Shown here one piece after another: positions 1 to 6,018 of a DNA stretch of 8,046 bases. The stretch's first letter is position 1. Each line of letters opens with the position of its first letter. Below the pieces are notes generated by a model that saw only the letters and a list, made by a program, of their open reading frames with translations, did no database searches and was not told the DNA's origin. The position numbers were made by a program, and so were the translations under genes. Source of the stretch: JBOEGW01 sp050633625 (GTDB lineage: Bacteria > Pseudomonadota > Alphaproteobacteria > Rhodobacterales > Rhodobacteraceae); NCBI GenBank assembly GCA_050633625.1, contig JBOEGW010000028.1, positions 1-8,046 on the forward strand, in the 5' to 3' direction.

Positions 1-196
1 CCAACTTTTGGGCATAACTCATACCCGTGCGGTCTCCGGCGTCTGTGGGTATCACTGGGGTAGCAGGAACGGTGAGCTTGAATGCTCCGGCGTGAGACTG
101 GGTGAGACGATCTGCCAAGCGCAAAGGTTAAGGTTTTCAATCGGCTATGTTACAGGTTGAGCGATCCTGAGACAGTGCGTGCGGATCACCAGCCTA
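1..196. other. Gene-poor left edge, probable end of an integrated element
   Basis: No convincing gene is visible. A minus-strand frame is open from a possible TTG start at about 128 to the left edge (about 42 codons, including the segment AFKLTVPATPVIPTDAGDRTG), and could be the start of a gene leaving the window, but I do not recognise it. The stretch contains a 9-bp direct repeat CTCCGGCGT at 34-42 and 85-93, each copy followed within a few bases by a CTG(T)GGGT-like word, and the imperfect tandem TGGGTATCAC/TGGGGTAGCA at about 48-67. Because it abuts the tRNA-Phe remnant and does not supply the tRNA 5' half, I infer that it is the terminal segment of a mobile element lying mostly to the left. 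Confidence 0.4.
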
Positions 197-242
197 ATTG
201 AAAATCCTCGTGTCGGTGGTTCGATTCCGCCCCTGGGCACCA
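197..242 (+). other. 3' half of tRNA-Phe(GAA), attR-like integration scar
   Basis: The stretch reads as a tRNA-Phe from the anticodon loop to CCA. It has loop TTGAAAA with anticodon GAA, 3' anticodon strand TCCTC, a T-arm GGTGG-TTCGATT-CCGCC that pairs fully (one G-U), 3' acceptor strand CCTGGGC, and ACCA. The upstream bases (GCCTA where GAGGA is needed, and no GCCCAGG acceptor strand) do not provide a 5' half, so this is not a functional tRNA. Tyrosine recombinases often cross over in the anticodon loop and leave a copy of the 3' half at the far end of the inserted element, which fits this remnant. On that reading the element lies to the left, and everything rightward is chromosome or a second, tandem island. 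A short T-run follows at 243-247. Confidence 0.85.
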
Positions 243-454
243 TTTTTACTACATAGTTTCAAATGGATACAGCCAATCTGTTGCGTTGGACTAAGTCGCA
301 CTTTTGTTCTTGGGTGTCATATGGGTGCCAATTTTCGTCTGTTGCATTTGCGTGCGTGGAACAGAAGACTAGTCAGAAACCGATTGAACCGTTTGACTAA
401 CCGACTCCCGTGCCGCTAGCGTCATAGTTGAGTGAATTTGGTTATAAGTGACGC
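243..454. other. Intergenic gap upstream of the defence cassette
   Basis: I see no gene in these 212 bases. The one long frame crossing it also runs through the tRNA remnant and is low-complexity in codon use, so I treat it as chance. The gap must hold the promoter for the following operon. TTGACT at 393-398 and TTATAA at 442-447 are promoter-like words, but they are not spaced as a single sigma-70 pair, so I do not call a promoter. Confidence 0.5.
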
Positions 455-1411
455 ATGCGTAGAGATTTTCGACTATATGAATTGAGCGACGATGACTTCG
501 AGGATCTCGTCGTCAAGATTTCTGTCGATTGGTTGGGCGAAGCGGTAACACCATTTGCCGCTGGACCTGATGGCGGCAGAGACGGAAAGTTTGCTGGCAA
601 AGCAAATTCATTCCCAAGCACCGGCGATCCATTAGTAGGTAAAGTTGTCCTTCAAGCGAAACATGCTGCATCGCCAATAGCTTCTTATTCGGACAAGCCA
701 TTCCAGAACGAGTTGAAAAAGAGAGAGTATCCCCGGATTAAAAAACTAATCGACGGCGGACTGTGCGATCACTACATCCTCTTTGCAAATCGTAAACTAA
801 CGGGAGGTGCTGAGCAAAAAATCCATGCGGAGTTGATCGCCTTGGGCTTGCAAACTGCGCACGTAATTGGGTTAGAGCGGCTGCACTTGGAGCTAGAAAT
901 CAAACCGAACTTAGCAAAGACCTTGCCTAATTCTAGAGATATTGCTCCGTTTTCGTTTCAGCCAGACGACATGGTCGAAGTAATCACGGCGCTGCACGAA
1001 TACTCTGATAGCCACCTAGATGAAGCGTTTGATAGCGCTCAGTCGTTCGACACTGTTTCGATTAAAGCAAAGAAGAACCCAATAAATGGTTTGTCAAAAG
1101 AGTTCTACGAACAGGTAGTTGAGGCTGAGTCTATGTTACATTTTGGAAAGATCGAACGCTTCCTTAAGAATCCGCGTAACGCGGAGTTTAGGGAACTTTA
1201 CCATGATGCCGCAGACGAGCTTAAACAAAAGCTCATTGTGGAGCGGGATCAGTTCGCAGATTTTGATCGAATTTTCACGTTCTTGTATGACAAAGTGCAA
1301 AGCCAGCGTGAAGCCCTCAAGGGGAAGCGAAGACTGGTCAGTATCCTCTTGCACTACATGTACTGTAACTGCGATATCGGCGTAAAAAGCGAAGATGAGT
1401 TGGCGGCTTGA
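455..1411 (+). CDS. ABC-3C system effector: Mrr-like PD-(D/E)xK nuclease with C-terminal ABC-3C domain
   Basis: This 318-aa soluble protein is the likely toxic effector of an ABC-three-component conflict system, predicted to cut DNA when released or activated by the partner ATPase. Residues about 10-145 look like a restriction-endonuclease fold. They have an acidic first helix (E16/D17), the Mrr-type signature PDGGRD with D39 and D43, and Q67-A-K69 on the next strand, which together make the D...QxK catalytic set. Residues about 210-318 form a charged helical domain (HFGKIERFLKN...LLHYMYCNC) matching the C-terminal domains that couple effectors to the ABC-3C core. The start has only a weak ribosome site (AAGTGA), but the protein begins where the family alignment is expected to begin. 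It is first in the cassette and its TGA stop touches the next gene's start region. Confident on nuclease fold and system, less so on the exact C-terminal subfamily. Confidence 0.82.
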   Translation: MRRDFRLYELSDDDFEDLVVKISVDWLGEAVTPFAAGPDGGRDGKFAGKANSFPSTGDPLVGKVVLQAKHAASPIASYSDKPFQNELKKREYPRIKKLIDGGLCDHYILFANRKLTGGAEQKIHAELIALGLQTAHVIGLERLHLELEIKPNLAKTLPNSRDIAPFSFQPDDMVEVITALHEYSDSHLDEAFDSAQSFDTVSIKAKKNPINGLSKEFYEQVVEAESMLHFGKIERFLKNPRNAEFRELYHDAADELKQKLIVERDQFADFDRIFTFLYDKVQSQREALKGKRRLVSILLHYMYCNCDIGVKSEDELAA

Positions 1412-1413
1412 CG

Positions 1414-1665
1414 ATGTTGACAGCAGAAAAACATTTAGACCTTGATACCTCTCTGATCCGTGTCGCCGCTGTGATCCTGAAGGAATTGAAGCGCAAAGGG
1501 GCGGCGACTTTCGAAGGGCTGCGCTCGTTGATCCTTAGACGCGTTGGGAAAGATGGTGAGCTGATGTTCTTACCTGCGCTGCGCTTTTTGTTTCTATTGG
1601 GGCGTGTGGAGTACCACACTAAAAATGACTTGGTCGAACTTGTCGGTGTCGCAAATGCAAATTAG
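1414..1665 (+). CDS. ABC-three component system middle component 6 (MC6)
   Basis: This 83-aa protein begins MLTAEKHLDLDTSLIRVAAVIL, ignoring the possible two-codon extension. The M-L-x-x-x-KH opening, the helix ending in an IL-KEL segment, and a short winged-helix-like tail ending LLGRVEY are typical of the small middle component found between effector and ATPase in ABC-3C systems. Its role is thought to be that of an adaptor joining the nuclease to the SMC-like ATPase. An in-frame TTG at 1408 overlaps the preceding stop codon. I prefer the ATG at 1414 because homologues begin with the ML..KH motif. It overlaps the following ATPase gene by 11 bp if that gene starts at 1655, implying translational coupling. 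Confidence 0.8.
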   Translation: MLTAEKHLDLDTSLIRVAAVILKELKRKGAATFEGLRSLILRRVGKDGELMFLPALRFLFLLGRVEYHTKNDLVELVGVANAN

Positions 1666-3463
1666 CCGCTTGTACAGCAACCATGATGAAGTCTTCACTC
1701 CCATCGAGTTCAACTTCGGTGAAGACGCAACGTGCCTGAATGCCGTTCTCGGCGAAATTCGCCACCCTTCAGATGATGCTCGTGACTCCCACAACCTTGG
1801 AAAGACCACGCTGCTTCATCTAATCGAGTTTCTGATGTTGAAAGGTATGTCGCCGGGGCACTTTCTTGCTAAAAACAAAAGTCTGTTCGTAGGTTTTGAA
1901 TTCTTTATTGAAATTGCGCTGAACAGTGGACGTTTTGCGACCGTGCGCCGTGGGGTGGACAACCCCAACTTAGTTTCGCTTGCCCTACACGACGAACCTA
2001 GGGAATCCTTTATTGATGTTTCGGAAGACGGTTGGGACCATTTTGAACTCAGCAGAGGCGATGCTGTGGTCATTTTGGATAGCTGGCTCGATTTGCGTAT
2101 TCTGAAGCCATTCACTTACAGAAAGGCAATAACCTACTTTCTACGTGCTCAAAGTGACTGGGATGATGAGCTTAAGCTGCAGAAATTTGCATCTTCGAAG
2201 GATCAAACTTGGAAGCCATTTATTGCTAGACTCTTTGCCTTTAATGATGGGTTGGTGCAGAAAAAATATAGTCTTGACGAAGAGCACTCCGATCAAAAAA
2301 CAAAACTAGATCGGCTTCAGGGAGAAGTGCAGTTTTCGGAGGATCAACTGCCCCAATTGAATGCACAAATATCATCATTGGTTCAAGATATTAGGTCGAG
2401 CGAAGAGGCGTTAGATGCTTTCAGTTTCGACGAGGAGGAGAAGAAACTGGTTCGCGATCTAGTAAATGAGATCGAGACCGAAATTTCTTCAATTTCATCA
2501 ACTTTGTATAACTTGAGATTTGATATTCGGCAAATCGACGAGGCACTTAGCCACAAAGACAAGTTCGACCTGAATGATGTGAAATCTATTTTCGAGGAAG
2601 TTGAGCTACATTTCCCGAAGCAACTGTTGCGTGACTACGAGCAGCTTGTGGCATTCAATAGGAAGATTACTAGAGAGCGGAATACTACACTTCGTAAGCA
2701 AAGAAAAAACCTCGAAGATAGAAGACTGGAGCTTTCTGAGAGGAAGCGTGAACTGGATGCGCGGCGTTCGCATAGATTGCAATTTATGCGGGCTACCGAC
2801 ACTTTTGAGAAATTTAAGGAATTGCAAAAAGGACTTGCCGAACACAAGGCCCGACTTGTTTATTTAGAGGAACAAAAGCGCAAACTTGAACTTGTTGCAG
2901 AGGCAGCGCGAGAACTACGTGAAGTTGAACGAAATCGTGGCCGAGTCGCGGATGAGCTAAAGGTGATGATTGAACGAGCTAATCCTCTTTTCGAGCGATT
3001 CAGAGATACCTTTAATGCCTATTGCAAACGAGTGTTGAACCACGATGGGATAGTCTACTTCCGCGTCAACAAGCAAAACAATTTCGATTATGAGGTTGGA
3101 TTGTCATTGCAGGGAAGTTCAACCACTACATCCAATCTGTCAGACGGAACAAGCTACCAGAAACTGATCTGCGTTCTTTTCGATTTAGCGCTTCTAAAAG
3201 TATATGAGGATGCACCATTCTTTCGGTTTGTATACCATGATGGTGTGTTTGAGGGGTTAGATAACCGAAAGAAAAACAGCCTGCTAGCCGTAATTCGAGA
3301 ACAGATTGCGTCTGGAAAATGCCAATACATCTTCACACTAATTGACACTGATTTACCTCGAGACTTGGAAGATAAACCCATTCGCTTCTCGGACGAAGAG
3401 GTCGTCACGCGACTGCATGATGACGGTCGGGATGGTCGCTTGTTCAAAATGGCCGAGTTTTAA
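1655..3463 (+). CDS. ABC-3C system ATPase, DUF2326 (Rad50/SMC-like)
   Basis: This is a 602-aa ATPase and the core motor or sensor of the ABC-3C system. The N-terminus MQISRLYSNHDEVFTPIEF leads into a stretched P-loop, G33-E-I followed by an acidic insert and then SHNLGKTT (K50, T51), as usual in DUF2326 proteins. Residues about 205-430 are a long charged coiled coil split by a central hinge-like stretch. The C-terminal DUF2326 lobe has the ABC signature NLSDGTS (494-500) and Walker B FVYHDGVFE (D529, E533). All catalytic elements are present. The GTG at 1604 would add 17 unconvincing residues, and family members start at the equivalent of ATG 1655, which overlaps the MC6 gene by 11 bp. By analogy with Rad50, it probably senses or clamps unusual DNA such as phage replication intermediates and licenses the nuclease. 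That role is inference. Confidence 0.85.
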   Translation: MQISRLYSNHDEVFTPIEFNFGEDATCLNAVLGEIRHPSDDARDSHNLGKTTLLHLIEFLMLKGMSPGHFLAKNKSLFVGFEFFIEIALNSGRFATVRRGVDNPNLVSLALHDEPRESFIDVSEDGWDHFELSRGDAVVILDSWLDLRILKPFTYRKAITYFLRAQSDWDDELKLQKFASSKDQTWKPFIARLFAFNDGLVQKKYSLDEEHSDQKTKLDRLQGEVQFSEDQLPQLNAQISSLVQDIRSSEEALDAFSFDEEEKKLVRDLVNEIETEISSISSTLYNLRFDIRQIDEALSHKDKFDLNDVKSIFEEVELHFPKQLLRDYEQLVAFNRKITRERNTTLRKQRKNLEDRRLELSERKRELDARRSHRLQFMRATDTFEKFKELQKGLAEHKARLVYLEEQKRKLELVAEAARELREVERNRGRVADELKVMIERANPLFERFRDTFNAYCKRVLNHDGIVYFRVNKQNNFDYEVGLSLQGSSTTTSNLSDGTSYQKLICVLFDLALLKVYEDAPFFRFVYHDGVFEGLDNRKKNSLLAVIREQIASGKCQYIFTLIDTDLPRDLEDKPIRFSDEEVVTRLHDDGRDGRLFKMAEF

Positions 3464-3532
3464 TTGATTGCACATTTTGAATTTAGAAATCCACCTGAAA
3501 TTTGGCGAATAGACTAGTGCAAAGGTGATGCT

Positions 3533-4849
3533 ATGGGGCTGAGGGATTATTACGGCAACACTTCTGGTACCGGCTTCACTATAAGTTTTTTTATGGAAGC
3601 GGGCATAAATCCAAGAACGGGGCTACTGGCCGCGCCGTTCTTTACTACAACATCGCCGATTGAAGCCTTGACCGACAGAGGTTGTGAAGTTCGGTTAATT
3701 GTCCGGTTCTCACCCGTAACCACACCAGAAGCTCTAAGGGGTGCGTTTGATAACCCCAAAGTCAAAGTTCGATACTTTACCGATGCAAAGTTCCATACCA
3801 AGCTCTACATCGTTGATGATGTGGCACTTGTCGGATCAGCTAACCTTACGGTAAATGGCCTCCAGTCCAACCGAGAACTCTCCGTTTTGTTGAGGCAGGA
3901 TCGAGATGAGTCTTTCTATGACTTGCCTCGGATTTTCGACGATTTATGGAATGACGCAGATGTCCTGAACGAAGAAGTTCTGAAGGAATACACCAAAGCT
4001 TTCAAGATGAAAGAAAAGCCCCAAAACGAGGACGCTTTTGAAAAGTTCATCCTTGGCTTTGTAAAACCTGCGACACCAACAAGCGTTGTCGTCGGAAGTG
4101 AGAAAAAGACTAAGGAACGCTCGTTTATCCAAAATTTTCGCCGCAAGTACGATGAGGTTTTAATTCCCGCGCACAACGAAATCCTTACTACTGCAAAAGA
4201 TAATGGCTTCGGACGCCCTGAATATTCGGGGCAAGACCCTCAGATCGAAATGGGGCGCTTCCTTGGTTGGTTACGGCTAACGCAAGGTGGCGGCAACGGA
4301 TGGCGAGAAACAAGTTTGTTGGGTGATCCGAAAGATAGGGCAACTCGCATTGCGCAATATGTTGATGTCTGGCAGTCAACGGACGACACCGTGAAAGGGG
4401 ACTCATATCATGCTTCCTCGGAAATAGAAAATATTGCGAACATTAAGACCTTTCTTTGTGTCCCCCTCGAGCTGGAGCAGCTTAGCTATGATGACTTGTT
4501 CCACTATCTGACAGGGTGTCATGCATTTCTTGAACGGCTACGGTTCGCTTCTAAAGATTTCGGCGAAGACTTGAGTGGGCTAGAACGGTTGCGGCTTGAT
4601 TTCCAATCTAAAAATACGCGTGAAGCCGTAGTCAAAACCGTCAGATACCTTTTGTCCGGCTCTGGTGATGCAATAGAACGCGCGTATGATTGCGTTTATG
4701 GAAGTTATAAGTTGAGTGGTTTTGGAGAAGCTTGCGTTATGGAGCTGCTCGGTTGGGGAGATCCCAAACGCCCGCCATTCAACAATCGATCAATTCGGGG
4801 AATACGCCTTCTAGGTTTTGATGTGGAGCACTTGGTCGCGGGAGAATGA
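3533..4849 (+). CDS. Phospholipase D-like (HKD) domain protein, putative nuclease
   Basis: This is a 438-aa protein with one complete HKD motif, FHTKLYIVDDVALVGSANLT (residues 87-106): H88-x-K90-x4-D95, then G101, S102 and N104. E115 follows in NRELSVLL. Single-HKD proteins of this superfamily usually act as dimers and many are nucleases, here presumably a defence nuclease. Phospholipid hydrolysis is unlikely because there is no signal peptide or membrane segment. Residues about 120-438 form a large C-terminal region I do not recognise, probably a target- or partner-recognition module. The start is well supported by AAAGGTGAT at 3521-3529, 3 bases before the ATG. It lies 69 bp after the ABC-3C ATPase on the same strand with no clear terminator between, so it is probably co-transcribed. 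It could be a fourth component or an independent defence gene. Confidence 0.8.
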   Translation: MGLRDYYGNTSGTGFTISFFMEAGINPRTGLLAAPFFTTTSPIEALTDRGCEVRLIVRFSPVTTPEALRGAFDNPKVKVRYFTDAKFHTKLYIVDDVALVGSANLTVNGLQSNRELSVLLRQDRDESFYDLPRIFDDLWNDADVLNEEVLKEYTKAFKMKEKPQNEDAFEKFILGFVKPATPTSVVVGSEKKTKERSFIQNFRRKYDEVLIPAHNEILTTAKDNGFGRPEYSGQDPQIEMGRFLGWLRLTQGGGNGWRETSLLGDPKDRATRIAQYVDVWQSTDDTVKGDSYHASSEIENIANIKTFLCVPLELEQLSYDDLFHYLTGCHAFLERLRFASKDFGEDLSGLERLRLDFQSKNTREAVVKTVRYLLSGSGDAIERAYDCVYGSYKLSGFGEACVMELLGWGDPKRPPFNNRSIRGIRLLGFDVEHLVAGE

Positions 4850-4868
4850 TTGCAATCAAAGTGCTCCA
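4824..4868. repeat. 10-bp perfect inverted repeat with a 12-bp palindrome, between convergent genes
   Basis: TGGAGCACTT at 4824-4833 is exactly inverted as AAGTGCTCCA at 4859-4868. The 25-base loop contains TGATTGCAATCA (4847-4858), itself a perfect palindrome that abuts the right arm and includes the PLD stop codon. The structure sits between the converging PLD gene and the gene ending at 4877, where a bidirectional terminator is expected. It lacks a U-tract on either side, so a standard intrinsic terminator is doubtful. A protein-binding site or recombination scar are alternatives. Confidence 0.5.
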
Positions 4869-4876
4869 TCGTACCA

Positions 4877-5074
4877 TTAAGAGAGTATTCTGCGCGCAGC
4901 CTTTTCCGCTTCCGACGATTTAACCCACTGCCAAGGTGTGCGTGGTTTCCGCGCCTTCGCCAGTTCAGGGTTCGCTTTCGCGTCACCAACTGCGGCGCGT
5001 AGCTTCTCGCGTGCCTCACGCGGGTCGATCTTGAGTTCTTCGCAAAGGGCTTTCAGTGTGATGATGTCGGACAT
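4877..5074 (-). CDS. Small conserved alphaproteobacterial hypothetical protein
   Basis: This 65-aa basic, soluble protein starts MSDIITLKALCEELKIDPRE. The first 30 residues look like a short helix-turn-helix or helical bundle (ITLKALCEELKIDPREAREKLR), followed by a basic linker and an aromatic WQW at residues 48-50. I recall near-identical short proteins as uncharacterised genes in rhizobia and rhodobacters, but no function is known to me. DNA binding is a guess from the helical, lysine/arginine-rich composition. The start is strongly supported by AGGAGA at 5080-5085 (complement), five bases before the ATG. It is monocistronic, convergent with the PLD gene and divergent from the DUF2628 gene. 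Its G+C is higher than that of the defence cassette, so it may belong to a different historical layer of the island. Confidence 0.72.
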   Translation of the reverse strand: MSDIITLKALCEELKIDPREAREKLRAAVGDAKANPELAKARKPRTPWQWVKSSEAEKAARRILS

Positions 5075-5367
5075 GTCGCTCTCCTAGGTTTCTGATGCAG
5101 ATCGATAAGACGAGGTCAGCAGGCATGTCAGGGACAACCCTAACTAAGCCCCAGCATGTGCAGCTATAGGCGCGCGTGGCCGCGTTGTGTTGAGCCAGCG
5201 GGACGTATGAACGGCATTCACGACATATTCAGCCCGACGCCTCTCCGAGGCTTACGCTGGCCCCTGTACGCCGCGCAGACGGGGTTCGCACTGGGAAATA
5301 CCCTGACGACGGATGCTGCCCGATCTTATTGCGCTGTTGCGACTGCAAACAGTGAAAGGAGATCGCA
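5075..5367. other. Divergent intergenic region
   Basis: This is 293 bases of relatively G+C-rich sequence between two divergently transcribed small genes. It must hold both promoters, but I see no well-spaced sigma-70 pair. A small hairpin GCCTC-TCC-GAGGC lies at 5239-5251 without a T-run. Open frames here overlap each other, have no ribosome sites and read unlike proteins, so I call no gene. Confidence 0.5.
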
Positions 5368-5598
5368 ATGGTTATTCGCGCGACTTGGAGCTTCAACGGT
5401 CAGGAGAAAGTTGTCCTCGGCAATTGGCATCGCCTGTGGTGCCTGCTGTTCGGCCCATTCTACTATGCCTTCAAAGGCATGTGGTGGTGGGCAATCTTAT
5501 CCTTCTTCACTTTGAACGGTCTGTGGCTCGGCTTCCCGTTGTTCAATCGCAGCATTGTTCTGCGCCATTTCTATCGCAAGGGTTGGGTTCAAAACTGA
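5368..5598 (+). CDS. Small membrane protein, DUF2628-like
   Basis: This 76-aa inner-membrane protein has a soluble N-terminal segment, then two hydrophobic stretches at about residues 22-36 (LWCLLFGPFYYAF) and 38-58 (GMWWWAILSFFTLNGLWLGF). It ends with the basic tail NRSIVLRHFYRKGW. The FGPFYY-KGMW and N-x6-HFYRKGW pattern is what I know from DUF2628 proteins, which have no established function. This one is shorter than many because it lacks an extended N-terminal part. AAAGGAG at 5355-5361, six bases before the ATG, fixes the start. It stands alone between a divergent small gene and a gene-free stretch, and nothing ties it functionally to the defence or replication genes. Confidence 0.72.
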   Translation: MVIRATWSFNGQEKVVLGNWHRLWCLLFGPFYYAFKGMWWWAILSFFTLNGLWLGFPLFNRSIVLRHFYRKGWVQN

Positions 5599-5903
5599 TG
5601 CGTCGGACACTCCAGCCAATGAGTAAACCCACCCATGCGGCACCCGAAAGTACTGTTACAGACCGACCCGTTTACGGACCAATTGAAAAGGTTCAGATAT
5701 TTGGTTCCACCTCACCTCCAACAGCCTGATCAATAGTCCGCGTGTCGGTCTCGGGCGCATCTGGCCACGCCGACCAAGACGAAGACAACAGGCGACCACA
5801 GGGGGATGGGAGAGGTGTTTTTTTTGAACGCGCGCCAAATGAGGAGACAAGGCGTCATATATACTTCTGAGGTTTTTGGCCTCCAGCCGCTTTCTGCCTC
5901 AAA

Positions 5904-5921
5904 GTTGGTGAAGTTGCTCAA
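5904..5921 (-). repeat. 9-bp repeat cluster A (TTGAGCAAC, TTCACCAAC)
   Basis: On the minus strand two 9-bp units follow each other directly, TTGAGCAAC (5913-5921) and TTCACCAAC (5904-5912), followed by TTT. The 13-base block GAAGTTGCTCAAG at 5910-5922 is the exact inverse of 6001-6013 in cluster B, and a TTCTCA/TGAGAA pair (5924-5929 and 5985-5990) extends the symmetry inward. The period is nine, so the units also read as Asn-rich tripeptides (LSNFTNF). Confidence 0.65.
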
Positions 5922-5992
5922 GGTTCTCATCTTTCTCAGGAAAACCATGACAAACATCGATTTTGATGGTTATCGCTAGTTTCGTGAGAATG

Positions 5993-6010
5993 TTGACCAA
6001 CTTGAGCAAC
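5993..6010 (+). repeat. 9-bp repeat cluster B (TTGACCAAC, TTGAGCAAC)
   Basis: This is the plus-strand counterpart of cluster A: TTGACCAAC (5993-6001), then TTGAGCAAC (6002-6010), then TTC. It lies 8 bases past the stop codon of the RepA-like ATPase gene. With cluster A it would form a stem of 13 bp around a 78-base loop, too large and without a U-tract for an ordinary terminator. Iteron-like binding sites for a replication protein are one reading. Confidence 0.65.
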
Positions 6011-6018
6011 TTCGTTCG

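Larger units (their letters stand above)
5599..6018. other. 420-bp stretch without a convincing gene, downstream of the replication operon
   Basis: The stretch holds an eight-T run at about 5818-5825, with no hairpin before it, and two inverted clusters of a 9-bp repeat near its right end. Candidate peptides are weak. One is a 36-aa plus-strand frame at 5619-5729. The other is a 66-aa minus-strand frame at 5730-5930 starting MRTLSNFTNFEAES, with one hydrophobic segment and only a weak ribosome site. As an end of a mobile replicon it could hold a replication origin or a decayed gene. Neither is proven. Confidence 0.4.

Noticed and set aside
198..419. 73-codon plus-strand open frame
   Set aside because: It runs through the tRNA-Phe remnant and has no ribosome site or protein-like composition.
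1604..1654. GTG start giving a longer DUF2326 ATPase
   Set aside because: The extra 17 residues are unlike the family's N-terminus. ATG 1655 begins directly with the conserved first strand.
1689..1812. Stretched Walker A motif as evidence of a defective ATPase
   Set aside because: An insert between the first glycine and the SHNLGKTT part is normal in DUF2326 proteins, and the lysine and threonines are present.
5156..5515. Open frames in the divergent intergenic region
   Set aside because: They overlap one another and the well-supported DUF2628-like gene, without ribosome sites.
5619..5729. 36-codon plus-strand frame after the DUF2628-like gene
   Set aside because: It has no ribosome site and no recognisable features, and is too short to support alone.
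5737..5749. TCCGCGTGTCGGT resembles part of a tRNA-Phe and might be a second att core
   Set aside because: Only 13 bases match, with no T-arm or acceptor around them. It differs by one base from the remnant at 197-242, and chance is a sufficient explanation.
5818..5825. Eight-T run as an intrinsic terminator
   Set aside because: There is no stable hairpin immediately upstream on the plus strand.
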